Source: a virus
DNA: 64,000 nucleotides
Reading direction: 5' to 3' (one strand)
Virus record (IMG/VR): IMGVR_UViG_3300020469_003811
Location: 1-64,000 of that record
Shown: piece after piece, positions 33,088 to 41,961 of the stretch
Layout of the letters: each line of letters opens with the position of its first letter
Position numbering within the stretch: position 1 is the stretch's first letter
Notes under the pieces: generated by a model
What the model was told of the DNA's origin: nothing
The model's database searches: none
Seen by the model: only the letters and a program-made list of their open reading frames with translations
Made by a program: the position numbers and the translations under genes

Positions 33088-33756
33088 ATGGGAAAAATCT
33101 ACAAAATTGAGCAATTAAGATTAATGAAAGATCTACAAACTTGGAAAGAAGAAGGTAGAACAGAAAAAAGTCTTATTCAATATTTTGATACTAACGGAAT
33201 AAACAAAAAAAACTATTACAATTTTTGTAATGGAATGACTAAAATTGAATCTAGAGCATTGTACAAAACTCTTGTAAATGCTTATCATGACTACACTAAA
33301 AACTCAAAAGAAATTGATTTACAATTACGTTATGATTTAGAAGATGTATATTTTACCATTATTAGTAATTTAAAAACAAATCAACCTAAGTATAAGTTTA
33401 AAAATATACTTGTAAATTATAGAAAAAACATAAATCCAATTAGGGCATTTTATTTTTTATTACAAGAAATGCAGGCAGGTGAGTTTGACGAAGAAAATCA
33501 AGAACATACTTTTATTAGAGACAAACTAAAAGATGAAGATTTTTTTAAAGAATTGATGTATGATATTGAAACTGATTTAGATAGTTTATCAAACTTAGAA
33601 ACTAGATACAGACAAAGTAAGATAGCTTATCCATTTTTTACAATGCCAATTACATTTGTTCATACACAAGAAATGGTAAAAGATATTAGAAAATGGTTTT
33701 CAGTGTTTACAATTTATCATAATAAATTGACTTCGCACACACATAAGTATGAATAG
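33088..33756 (+). CDS. Hypothetical protein
   Basis: A 222-residue, Lys/Tyr/Asn-rich, largely helical protein. No metal, nucleotide-binding or membrane motif is visible. It lies between NUDIX and apt genes, with a late promoter at N5 spacing. Unknown function. Confidence 0.6.
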   Translation: MGKIYKIEQLRLMKDLQTWKEEGRTEKSLIQYFDTNGINKKNYYNFCNGMTKIESRALYKTLVNAYHDYTKNSKEIDLQLRYDLEDVYFTIISNLKTNQPKYKFKNILVNYRKNINPIRAFYFLLQEMQAGEFDEENQEHTFIRDKLKDEDFFKELMYDIETDLDSLSNLETRYRQSKIAYPFFTMPITFVHTQEMVKDIRKWFSVFTIYHNKLTSHTHKYE

Positions 33757-33765
33757 GAAAAAATA

Positions 33766-34290
33766 ATGAACTATAAAGAACATATAATTGAAGTAAAAGA
33801 TTATCCAAAAGAAGGTATTAGTTTTAAAGATCTTACACCATTATGGCAAGACAAAAAAGTTTTTAAATCAATGATATCAGATTTATGCAAACCTTTTGAA
33901 ACATCAAAAGTTGATATTATTGCATCTGTTGAATCTCGTGGTTTTGTTACCGGAGCTCCCATGGCAGTACATATGAACGCAGGTTTTGTGCCATTAAGAA
34001 AACCTGGCAAATTACCAAGAGATACATTTAAAGAATCGTTTGAATTAGAGTATGGATCATCAGAAATACATATTCATGAAGATGCTATTAGTAATCAAAA
34101 TATACTAATTGCTGATGATCTATTAGCAACAGGTGGTACGGCAATTGCGGCTTATAATTTAATTACAAAACATTTTCCTAATGCAAATATTGTGGGATTT
34201 AGTTTTATTGTAGCACTTGATTATCTAGATGGATTGACTGATCTACAAACTTTAGGAATACCAATACATTCACTAGTGGAGTACGCATAG
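33766..34290 (+). CDS. apt: Adenine phosphoribosyltransferase-like
   Basis: A 174-residue type I phosphoribosyltransferase. D-Y-P-K-E-G-I-S-F-K-D-L-T-P-L is the APRT N-terminal signature, E-S-R-G-F binds the base, R-K-P-G-K-L-P is the flexible loop, and I-A-D-D-L-L-A-T-G-G-T-A near 113-126 is the PRPP-binding loop. It makes AMP from adenine and PRPP, salvaging purines from degraded host nucleic acid. All catalytic segments are present. Confidence 0.93.
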   Translation: MNYKEHIIEVKDYPKEGISFKDLTPLWQDKKVFKSMISDLCKPFETSKVDIIASVESRGFVTGAPMAVHMNAGFVPLRKPGKLPRDTFKESFELEYGSSEIHIHEDAISNQNILIADDLLATGGTAIAAYNLITKHFPNANIVGFSFIVALDYLDGLTDLQTLGIPIHSLVEYA

Positions 34291-35045
34291 TGAAAATAAC
34301 AATAGCAGGTTATGGATATGTTGGAAAAGCCATGCATGAGCTTTTAAAATCAAACTACGATATTAGTATAGTTGATCCAATTATTAATAACACCACTATA
34401 GCAGAAACCAATCCAGAAGCAGTAATAATATGTGTATCAACTCCACAAGGTTTACATGGCGAATGTGATGTAAGTAACGTTATTCAAGTTATCGATGATA
34501 CACCAACCAATGTGCCAATTTTAATTAAAAGTACAATAAGTTTAGAAGGTTGGCAAGAAATTATAAAATGTCCAGCACCTTTGCGTGTTAGTTTTTCTCC
34601 AGAATTTCTAAGAGCCAAAACAGCAATAGAAGATTGTTTGAACAGTACTACTATGTATATAGGACACGGTGGAACTGCATACTGGTCTGATATATTTTTA
34701 AAAGCAAAGCCAAATTTGGAAATTAAAACATATGATGTTAAAGAATTAATACTAGCAAAGTATTTTAGAAATAGTTTTTTAGCAACTAAAGTTAGTTTTT
34801 TCAATCAAATATTTGACTTATGCAAAAAAATGAATATTGATTATGAACCTGTTAGACAAGTAATAACTGATGATAAAAGAATTGGCGGAGGACATTCATT
34901 GATCACAGATGAGCGTGGCTTTGGTGGACATTGTTTTCCTAAAGATACTAATGCTATAAGTGAAACAGCTAAACTTTATGGTTCAGAATTAACAATAATT
35001 GATGAAGCTATATATTATAATAAAATTATTAAATCACGCAAGTAA
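34290..35045 (+). CDS. UDP-sugar dehydrogenase-like, C-terminally short
   Basis: A 251-residue protein of the UDP-glucose/GDP-mannose dehydrogenase family. G7-x-G9-x2-G12 binds NAD; S-F-S-P-E-F-L-R near 101-108 and K157/N161 line the active site; C215 in G-G-H-C-F-P-K-D is the catalytic Cys. The family is usually 390-450 residues, so the C-terminal UDP-binding domain is missing; activity on a whole nucleotide sugar is uncertain. GTG start overlaps the apt stop (TAGTG). The 3' end overlaps the convergent fibre gene by 17 bp. Confidence 0.88.
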   Translation: MKITIAGYGYVGKAMHELLKSNYDISIVDPIINNTTIAETNPEAVIICVSTPQGLHGECDVSNVIQVIDDTPTNVPILIKSTISLEGWQEIIKCPAPLRVSFSPEFLRAKTAIEDCLNSTTMYIGHGGTAYWSDIFLKAKPNLEIKTYDVKELILAKYFRNSFLATKVSFFNQIFDLCKKMNIDYEPVRQVITDDKRIGGGHSLITDERGFGGHCFPKDTNAISETAKLYGSELTIIDEAIYYNKIIKSRK

Positions 35046-37389
35046 TTAGTCTTACTAAATTTTCTGTATCATCATCTTCAATACATTTACCAATTACATA
35101 AACGGAACTACAAGCACTTGGGTGAGCTTGTCCTACTCCTGGTGTATCACTAGTTACAATTAAGTCACCTTTTTTAACTGGACCAATTACATTAACTTGT
35201 ACTTTACCACGTAAAGCTACTGGAGATGTTAGTCCTTGTTCTGTGCTGTTCATTAAGTAAGCTGGTGATAAAGATACAACCCCTGCTACTCTGTGATCCA
35301 TTTTTTCTGTTGACTCTGTGACTTCTGCTTCTCCGCCAAATATTAAAACTGTGCCTGGTTCATACTCTTTGTCAGTTCTGTAAAGCTCAGCCAAGTCAGC
35401 ATATTGAGCCGAAGTTGCTTTGGCGTAAACTGTGTTATATTTTGCTGAACTTGAACCAATATCGTATGTTGTGTTTGCGTCTGGCAAAATATTTTTAGTT
35501 TTTACGTCTCCAGCTCTAACATTGGAATAAACCATTCCAGTTACAGTTGTTGTTGATGCTGTGATATTTGGTGATGTGAAAAAAGCAAATTCATCTGCAG
35601 ATTCATCCCAAATCATACCTGCGTGGTTTTGATTACCACCATCATATCTTTCAATTAGTATACCTGAATCATATGTTGCACTATTTTCTTGTCCTGATCT
35701 ATTTAGATAAATCATTGGATCTTCAACTTCTAATTGAGTTACATCAACTGTTGTCGTGTCTCCTGAAACTGTTAAATTTCCATTTATAATTACGTTACCG
35801 CCAAAATCACCATCTCTAGCATTAACAATATCAAAATTACTTGCATTTAAATGACCACCTAATTCTGGTGATGTATCTTCATTAACATTATTAAGACCAT
35901 CATCATAGTTGTCGTCTGATATTTCCCATTTGCTTGATGTACTGTTGTATTTTAAAATTTTGTTATTAGCAATACCTGTAGTATCAACATCATTCATTTC
36001 AGCAATAGTGTTCTCTGATGCGACTTGAGTATCAACATAAGTTTTAGTTGCGGCGTCTGTGCCTGCTGTTGGTGTTCCTAAATTTTGTATCTTGTTAGTT
36101 TGTGCATCTAATACTCCACCAAGTTGTGGCGTTGTATCTTCAACTATGTTTGCTAGAATCGATGAGTTAACTAAAACTTCAATAGCTTGAATGTAGTTTG
36201 CTGGCGTACCGGACCCTGTACTAAATGCTGGGTTTGGTGTCAATGTAGCATTGTTATCACTTGCATGATAGTATACTGAATAAGTGTGTGCCGCTACTGT
36301 GCCTGGTGTGTCATAAAAATCAAATGATGCTGTAAATTTTTTTGCAGTTGAATTGCAATCTTCTGCTGTCCATTCTGAAAGTAGTGCTTCAGGCGAACCA
36401 CCTTTGTTTCTATATAATCTAATATTGATATCTGATGAACCTGTTGATGAACCTGTAAATCTTACCTGTGCTGTCACACGTATTTTTGTTGAAGCATCTT
36501 GTACAGATATTGCTGAACTTAATCCACTAGCCGCTTCACTGCCTAATGTGGCACCTGAAACTGATGATGTTGCTGTGTCATTGTCAACTATCCAATTAGC
36601 AACTGTATATCCAAGTTTTTTGTTTTCCCATTTAGATGAACCTGTGTTGTATTGTAGTATATCATCATTAGCCAATGATGTAAAATTAACATCTTGGTGT
36701 TTGTCAAATGATACTGTACCTAAATAACTTTCAACCCTTGTGTTTGTAAAGTAAAGATTACTCGAACCTTCTGCAATTTCATCTGTGTTGTCTTTTGTTA
36801 AAATTTGTGCGTCAACATAAGCCTTGACCGATTGCTGTGATGGCAATTTGGTTGCACTATTGGATGCCATGTTGTCTTCATCTATCAATGCATTTGTAAT
36901 ACGTGCATCTGCTCTGGCATTGGTGAAATATAAATTTGTGCCTTCTGATAAATTTGTAGTTGACTTGGTTGCTAATCTTGTATCAAAGTCTGCATTGGCT
37001 CTTGCTGATGTGTAATATAAATTTGTCTGTTCTGGTATATCTGCTGTACTAACTTGATTAGCACTTGTACCAAAATCAATGTGTGTGTCATTAACAGAAT
37101 TGGCTGTTAAACTCAATGAACCTGTGACTGTTCCTGTTGTAGTAATATTTCTATTACCAAAATTCCAACCGCCACTATCAGTATATCCTATTGTAGCTAC
37201 TATTGAACCACCAGATTCTATTTCTATACCTGATGTATTGCTACCTAAACTACCGCCTTTGTTTAATGTGATTAAACGATCTTTGGTAGTTAAATCAGTA
37301 GTAGTTACTTTTACAACGTCATCCACGAAACTTACATTCGTATCAAACGAAATAGTTCCTGATGATAATCTACGAGTTTTTGCCGCCAT
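35029..37389 (-). CDS. Tail fibre-type structural protein
   Basis: A 786-residue beta-rich protein. Repeats of L-Y-F-T-N-A-R-x-x-x and T-K-T-Y-V-D-T-Q/V-K-A-Y-V-D-A-Q occur through residues 120-460, typical of marine phage fibres; N-V-I-I-N-G-N-L-T-V-S-G-D marks a shaft segment. The C-terminal about 120 residues (Q-Y-A-D-L-A-E-L-Y, P-G-T-V-L-I-F-G-G, V-A-G-V-V-S) form a globular tip seen on many marine T4-like fibres. A receptor-binding or fibre role is inferred. GATAAATA plus an AGGAG lie upstream. Confidence 0.8.
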   Translation of the reverse strand: MAAKTRRLSSGTISFDTNVSFVDDVVKVTTTDLTTKDRLITLNKGGSLGSNTSGIEIESGGSIVATIGYTDSGGWNFGNRNITTTGTVTGSLSLTANSVNDTHIDFGTSANQVSTADIPEQTNLYYTSARANADFDTRLATKSTTNLSEGTNLYFTNARADARITNALIDEDNMASNSATKLPSQQSVKAYVDAQILTKDNTDEIAEGSSNLYFTNTRVESYLGTVSFDKHQDVNFTSLANDDILQYNTGSSKWENKKLGYTVANWIVDNDTATSSVSGATLGSEAASGLSSAISVQDASTKIRVTAQVRFTGSSTGSSDINIRLYRNKGGSPEALLSEWTAEDCNSTAKKFTASFDFYDTPGTVAAHTYSVYYHASDNNATLTPNPAFSTGSGTPANYIQAIEVLVNSSILANIVEDTTPQLGGVLDAQTNKIQNLGTPTAGTDAATKTYVDTQVASENTIAEMNDVDTTGIANNKILKYNSTSSKWEISDDNYDDGLNNVNEDTSPELGGHLNASNFDIVNARDGDFGGNVIINGNLTVSGDTTTVDVTQLEVEDPMIYLNRSGQENSATYDSGILIERYDGGNQNHAGMIWDESADEFAFFTSPNITASTTTVTGMVYSNVRAGDVKTKNILPDANTTYDIGSSSAKYNTVYAKATSAQYADLAELYRTDKEYEPGTVLIFGGEAEVTESTEKMDHRVAGVVSLSPAYLMNSTEQGLTSPVALRGKVQVNVIGPVKKGDLIVTSDTPGVGQAHPSACSSVYVIGKCIEDDDTENLVRLITCVI

Positions 37390-37442
37390 ATTGAATTTCT
37401 GCTCCTATAATATTATTTATCTTTATAGATTACTATAGAAAA

Positions 37443-37470
37443 AGCCCCCTACTATTTCTAGTAGAGGGCT
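37443..37470 (-). terminator. Intrinsic terminator after gp23
   Basis: An 11-bp stem with one mismatch (AGCCC...CTACT with AGTAG...GGGCT) and a 6-nt loop, followed on the minus strand by TTTTT. It ends the highly expressed capsid gene. Confidence 0.88.
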
Positions 37471-37506
37471 TAAAATATTATATCTTACAACTTTTGTAAT
37501 CTAGGA

Positions 37507-38670
37507 TTACGCAAATGATAAGTTAGCTACTGCGATTTTAGAAACGTAGTCGCCTGCATTACCAAGTGATGAAGCAGTATTGTTTAACTCTACATAACCG
37601 TATCTAGTCATGAAAGAAACTACTGGCTCAAAAGTTGCTGGATCAATTACAACGCCTGATGACATTAATGGGATGTATGGGCAATAAAACGCCGCCGCAT
37701 CCACTTCACCTGGACCTTTGTAACCAACAAGCACGTTAGCTGTTGAGTTTGCATATGAGTTAACATATACTCTCATAGCACCATTTAAAGTACCTACAAA
37801 TTTAGTATTTGTTGGCGCTTCAAAAGTACCTTCAGTTGTTCTTGCGAACGCTGAAGTTGTCGCTGATTGAAGAACTGTTAAAGCCGCTGGTGACATTACT
37901 GCCCAGTTACCTGCACCTCTTCTAGTTCTTTGTGCGATTAAGTTAGCTTGTTCATTGATCATGATAGCCAATACTGCGTGTCTGTCACCAACGAAAGTTG
38001 GAGTACCAGTGAACGTACCGTTCATGTCATAAGTTGACGCGGCTGTACCTGCTAATGTATCTAATGAATTGATAACTTCTTGATCGATCTCAGCTGTGAT
38101 CTCTTGTGCTAAAGCGGCCATAATTTCTGCTTCTACATCTAAACCGTGCATAGCATTGGCATCTTGAGCTGACTCAAAAGTCCATCTCGCTGATAGTTTT
38201 CTTGTCTTAGCTTCAACAGTTTGTTTCAATACTTGGATTGATAATCTGTTACCTGCTTGACCTTCTAATGTACTTGTTCCTGCCGCATTGTCACCAGATG
38301 TGTTACCTGCGTAACCTCTTGAAATTGCAAATGGTGATAGTGCTTCTGAACCTGCAGTTACACCTGCTGATGAATCTGCATATCTTACTCTTAATGTGTG
38401 GATCTGTCCTACAGGACCCGTCATAGGTTGTACACCAACGATTTCGTTAGCGATAACTGTAGGCATAACACGTCTGATTACTGGAAGGATAACTTTGTTT
38501 AATGCCGCAACATTACCAGCACCTGTGGCGCCGGCTGTAGCCGCTTCAGCCAAATATGATTGTGTATTTTCTAATACAGCATCCATAGTTTGTCTTTTTT
38601 GGCCTTCAAGACCTTCTAGTAACGCAGATTTTGTGTCATTCCATGCTTCTGTAATTACTTTGTCTGTCAT
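37507..38670 (-). CDS. 23: gp23 major capsid protein
   Basis: A 387-residue HK97-fold capsid protein, shorter than T4 gp23 (521). The N-terminal scaffold-facing region has L-L-E-G-L-E-G, a candidate gp21 cleavage site (L-x-E). Then A-L-N-K-V-I-L-P-V-I-R-R-V-M-P, R-K-L-S-A-R-W-T-F-E, and E-I-D-Q-E-V-I-N follow the gp23 pattern. It builds the capsid around the gp22/core scaffold. A terminator sits just after the gene. Confidence 0.95.
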   Translation of the reverse strand: MTDKVITEAWNDTKSALLEGLEGQKRQTMDAVLENTQSYLAEAATAGATGAGNVAALNKVILPVIRRVMPTVIANEIVGVQPMTGPVGQIHTLRVRYADSSAGVTAGSEALSPFAISRGYAGNTSGDNAAGTSTLEGQAGNRLSIQVLKQTVEAKTRKLSARWTFESAQDANAMHGLDVEAEIMAALAQEITAEIDQEVINSLDTLAGTAASTYDMNGTFTGTPTFVGDRHAVLAIMINEQANLIAQRTRRGAGNWAVMSPAALTVLQSATTSAFARTTEGTFEAPTNTKFVGTLNGAMRVYVNSYANSTANVLVGYKGPGEVDAAAFYCPYIPLMSSGVVIDPATFEPVVSFMTRYGYVELNNTASSLGNAGDYVSKIAVANLSFA

Positions 38671-38672
38671 GT

Positions 38673-39770
38673 TTAACTCCTTAGACCTGCTAGTCTTTTT
38701 ATATTAATGATATCTTCGTTTTCAGATTTGATCGTTTCAGTTGTTTCTCTGTCACCTGTATGTTCTGTAATGATAACTTTGTCTGTATCATTAGCAGACT
38801 CCGTTGATTCATTTAATACAGCTGGTAGATACTTGTCAAACTGCTTTTTTAAATTTGCTGTTTGAACTGATTCTAGCAATTCTGTCATTACTTCACGCTT
38901 AGATTTTGATAATGGTGAGATAAGTTCGTTTAGAGTTCTTTCTCTATTGATCTTATCTTCGGCTATTTTAACCTTAGTCTCCATTGTTTCGATTTCAGCG
39001 TCTTTTTCAGCTAATTTTCCTTCCAATTTCTCGTTAGAACCTTGCTGATCAGTAAGTTGTGTTTGTAACTTACGAATTTCTCCACCTTCTGAAAGGTAAG
39101 AACTCATGTATTCACCTGCAAATGCTTCAAACACTTTTCTACCAAAGTTGTTTTCTTTAGCAACTTTAATATCATCTTTAAGTGTTTTCATTTCATTTTT
39201 AAGTGTCGAGCTAATTGTGTTTTCAACTAGACCAGCCGCTCTCTTAACAAATGCCGCTTTAGTATCTTCAATAATTTTCTTACCTTCTGATACTAATTTA
39301 ACTTTTGTTTCAACAACGCCTTTTTTGTCTTCGTTAAATTCACCTAACTCTTTGGAGAGTTGTCTGACTACAAACTCTTCTAAGTTTGTAAATTGACCTT
39401 TGAGTGAATCTCTGTCACCATGTAATTCTTTAACTTCTTTAACAAGAATTTCATTGATGAACTTTGTCAACGTGCCTGCGTGTTCTCTCATTTTGTTTTT
39501 GTAAGCAACTCTTTCAGCTACTAATGATTTTTTGTCTTCAGCAAATTCTGAAATTTCTTTCTTCAGTTGCTCACCCATCATAGTATCCATTGCTTCAACA
39601 ATATGAGATTTATCGTTTTCGTAACGTTGTGCGAACTCTTCTCTTAGTTCCGCAGAGATTTCCTCACGAGCCTCAGACAGCTTCTTCTCCCATGCTTCTT
39701 GAAGTGAAACTTTCACTTCTTCAGAAAGTGCATCGGATGTACCAAAAATTTCTGTTATATTACTTGCCAT
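38673..39770 (-). CDS. 22: gp22 prohead scaffold
   Basis: A 365-residue, nearly all-helical, Lys/Glu-rich coiled-coil protein in the order gp21-gp22-gp23. T4 gp22 (269 residues) is the main scaffold and is degraded by gp21. The N-terminal helix (S-E-E-V-K-V-S-L-Q-E-A-W-E-K-K) and position support the call; sequence in this family is poorly conserved. Confidence 0.87.
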   Translation of the reverse strand: MASNITEIFGTSDALSEEVKVSLQEAWEKKLSEAREEISAELREEFAQRYENDKSHIVEAMDTMMGEQLKKEISEFAEDKKSLVAERVAYKNKMREHAGTLTKFINEILVKEVKELHGDRDSLKGQFTNLEEFVVRQLSKELGEFNEDKKGVVETKVKLVSEGKKIIEDTKAAFVKRAAGLVENTISSTLKNEMKTLKDDIKVAKENNFGRKVFEAFAGEYMSSYLSEGGEIRKLQTQLTDQQGSNEKLEGKLAEKDAEIETMETKVKIAEDKINRERTLNELISPLSKSKREVMTELLESVQTANLKKQFDKYLPAVLNESTESANDTDKVIITEHTGDRETTETIKSENEDIINIKRLAGLRS

Positions 39771-39779
39771 CTGAATCTC

Positions 39780-40406
39780 CTATTTCTTCAGCTCACTTAT
39801 TAGTTTTGTAATTTCGGTAGCTAAAAACTTTTCAGCTCCACGATCGTACAATGCGGCTTGGCTTAAACCAAAAAGGTTCATTCCGCCTCGCATATTAAGT
39901 AAGTTCTCGTATATTGCTTTTGGATATGCATCCGGTGCCGAAGGTTGTGCAACAATGTCCACAGTTTGTATTTCAAAACCATTTACTTCGCCGCTCTCGT
40001 TTACATTTCCAGAGCCTCTTGAACTTACTCCTAGTTTGGCACCACTTTCTAACAAAGTGGTAACAATTTTTCCCATTGGTGTTGGCATAATCTTAAGACT
40101 GCCGAAACCGTCAGGCCCATCCATCCACATATTTTCAATCATGTGTGATACACGATCAAGATTAACTGTTAAGTTATCTGGATGGTCTGCCTCACCCAAC
40201 ACACTAAATCCTGAGTCTAAACGTTCTTTGATTGAAGTCACTGCTTTAGTGATTTCATTCACAGGATAAACACGTTGGTTCTGATTCTTAACACCACCTT
40301 GAATAAAAACTCCCTTCATATGAAGAAACTTCTTATCGTCTTTGCCTTCTGATACAACTTCCATTTTGGCTTGATCAAAAGTCAATTGTTCTGTTAATCG
40401 AATCAT
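39780..40406 (-). CDS. 21: gp21 prohead protease
   Basis: A 208-residue serine protease of the T4 prohead family (herpesvirus assemblin-like fold). H75 in G-E-A-D-H-P and the Ser of V-S-S-R-G-S-G (about 127-133) are the active-site residues. It digests scaffold and trims gp23 before packaging. Length equals T4 gp21 (212). Confidence 0.95.
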   Translation of the reverse strand: MIRLTEQLTFDQAKMEVVSEGKDDKKFLHMKGVFIQGGVKNQNQRVYPVNEITKAVTSIKERLDSGFSVLGEADHPDNLTVNLDRVSHMIENMWMDGPDGFGSLKIMPTPMGKIVTTLLESGAKLGVSSRGSGNVNESGEVNGFEIQTVDIVAQPSAPDAYPKAIYENLLNMRGGMNLFGLSQAALYDRGAEKFLATEITKLISELKK

Positions 40407-40436
40407 ATTTGTTTCCTTCCTCTCCTATTGCAAGTA

Positions 40437-41354
40437 TTAGCCTGCAATAGACGATTTTGCTGATGAGTCTGACCCATCTGTTGCATCTGCTTTAGCTGGA
40501 GATAGTTTAGCTTCTTGTGAAACTCCCATATCTTTTGCCGCTGGTGCTTTACCACCTGCTTCAGCTGTTGAATTAGAAATACTTGGAGCCGCCCCCATGT
40601 CTTTCATATTTGCTGATGCTACTGGTGATTTTGCTGATGAATCTGCTTCGGCTTTAGCTGGTGTCGCCACTGCTTTCATTTCCGTTGCTTCTTCTACTGC
40701 TTCTGCTTCTTTGTCTTCTGACTCAACTGCTGGTACAACTTCTTCTGTTGACTCTTCAGCTGGCATTTCCATTTCAGCTTCTGCTTCTGCATCACCTTCT
40801 TCTTCGCCTTCACCTGACATAATTTTATCAAATTGTGCTTTAAGATCTTCTAATGCTGATTCAAGATCGTCTACTCTTTCCTCAGTATTTTCGTGATCGT
40901 GATCATCGGCTTCACCGTCTTCATCACCATCATCATCTTCATTAGTTTCTTCGTATTCAATTTCTTCAGCGTCTTCTACTGCTTTGTCTTTTAACTCAGC
41001 TTTAAGATCAGCTTCTTGGTCACCTGTACCACCTACAGTTTCTTCAACTGCTTCTTCAGTAGTTTCTTCTTTGGCTTCTGTTGTAGCTTCTTCTTTAGCG
41101 TCTTCGTCTTTAGCTTCTGTAGTAGTTTCTTCTGTAGTCTCTTCTGCTACTGCTTCTTTTGAATCAGTAGTTTCTGCAACTGCTTCTTCAGTAGTTTCTT
41201 CAGCTACTGTTTCTTCTTGTGAATTAACGATTTCTTCGTGGATGTCTCTAGCTTTTTCAACTATTGCTGTGTGCAATAATGTTTCCGCTTTATCCTGCTC
41301 GCCGTTCACTAGAAATTCAAGCACTTGCTCTAGTTTTGAACTCATTTCTGACAT
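40437..41354 (-). CDS. Prohead core protein, acidic
   Basis: A 305-residue protein upstream of gp21. The first about 45 residues are helical (L-E-Q-V-L-E-F-L-V-N-G-E) and resemble gp67/68-type core proteins; the rest is an extreme Glu/Thr/Ala low-complexity region with an L-E-D-L-K-A-Q-F helix near 190. I start at 41354, where AGGAG precedes the ATG, instead of 41414. It probably fills the prohead core and is processed by gp21. Confidence 0.7.
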   Translation of the reverse strand: MSEMSSKLEQVLEFLVNGEQDKAETLLHTAIVEKARDIHEEIVNSQEETVAEETTEEAVAETTDSKEAVAEETTEETTTEAKDEDAKEEATTEAKEETTEEAVEETVGGTGDQEADLKAELKDKAVEDAEEIEYEETNEDDDGDEDGEADDHDHENTEERVDDLESALEDLKAQFDKIMSGEGEEEGDAEAEAEMEMPAEESTEEVVPAVESEDKEAEAVEEATEMKAVATPAKAEADSSAKSPVASANMKDMGAAPSISNSTAEAGGKAPAAKDMGVSQEAKLSPAKADATDGSDSSAKSSIAG

Positions 41355-41498
41355 GATATTTCTCCTGTTCGCGAATTTGTTAACTATTAATAGTAATATA
41401 GATATATTTAACAAAATATCAGAAGATACGGGAATAATAGGCGATTTTTTGCGATTTTGGATCGTGTCTCGCCAAAAGTATGTATTATAGTAGCTGTT

Positions 41499-41702
41499 TT
41501 ATACTTCCATTGGTGGTTGGCCGTACATCTTAGCTACAAATTCTTTATTTGTTTCTTCGTCTTGTTTTCTTATTTCACGCACTTTACGTAATTTATTAAG
41601 ATGTTTAAGAGTCAGTCTTGTTTTACGTGATGAACCAATTTGTGCTTTATGGTAATCATCTTCATTTGGTAAGTATGTTTCTTTTAGTTCAATATAACGC
41701 AT
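41499..41702 (-). CDS. Small basic protein next to portal gene
   Basis: A 67-residue protein: M-R-Y-I-E-L start, basic helix R-K-T-R-L-T-L-K-H-L-N-K-L-R-K and Y-G-Q-P-P-M-E near the end. I associate this pattern with a small gene next to gp20 in marine T4-like phages; a gp67-like core role is possible. CTAAATA lies about 11 nt upstream. Confidence 0.65.
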   Translation of the reverse strand: MRYIELKETYLPNEDDYHKAQIGSSRKTRLTLKHLNKLRKVREIRKQDEETNKEFVAKMYGQPPMEV

Positions 41703-41731
41703 AACAAACTTATTTAGTAAATAACTTTACA

Positions 41732-41956
41732 ATGGACGACTACTATAACGAAAATGATAAAATTGAAGAAGTAATTCAGTGGGAATTGGATGCAATAAAC
41801 AATTATATAGTGTCTGTAGAAAATAGATCTAAAAAATTATCTAAAGACCAAAAAGCTACGATTAAAAAAATGAAAATTGTTGCTGAATATCTTATTGCTA
41901 GATTAAATCAAAATATTGCTATTGATGTTTCAACTGAAAATCAAACTATTCACTAA
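41732..41956 (+). CDS. Small hypothetical protein
   Basis: A 74-residue helical protein on the strand opposite its neighbours. GTAAATA ends 8 nt before the ATG, so it is probably late. No motif is recognised. Confidence 0.55.
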   Translation: MDDYYNENDKIEEVIQWELDAINNYIVSVENRSKKLSKDQKATIKKMKIVAEYLIARLNQNIAIDVSTENQTIH

Positions 41957-41961
41957 TTAGT

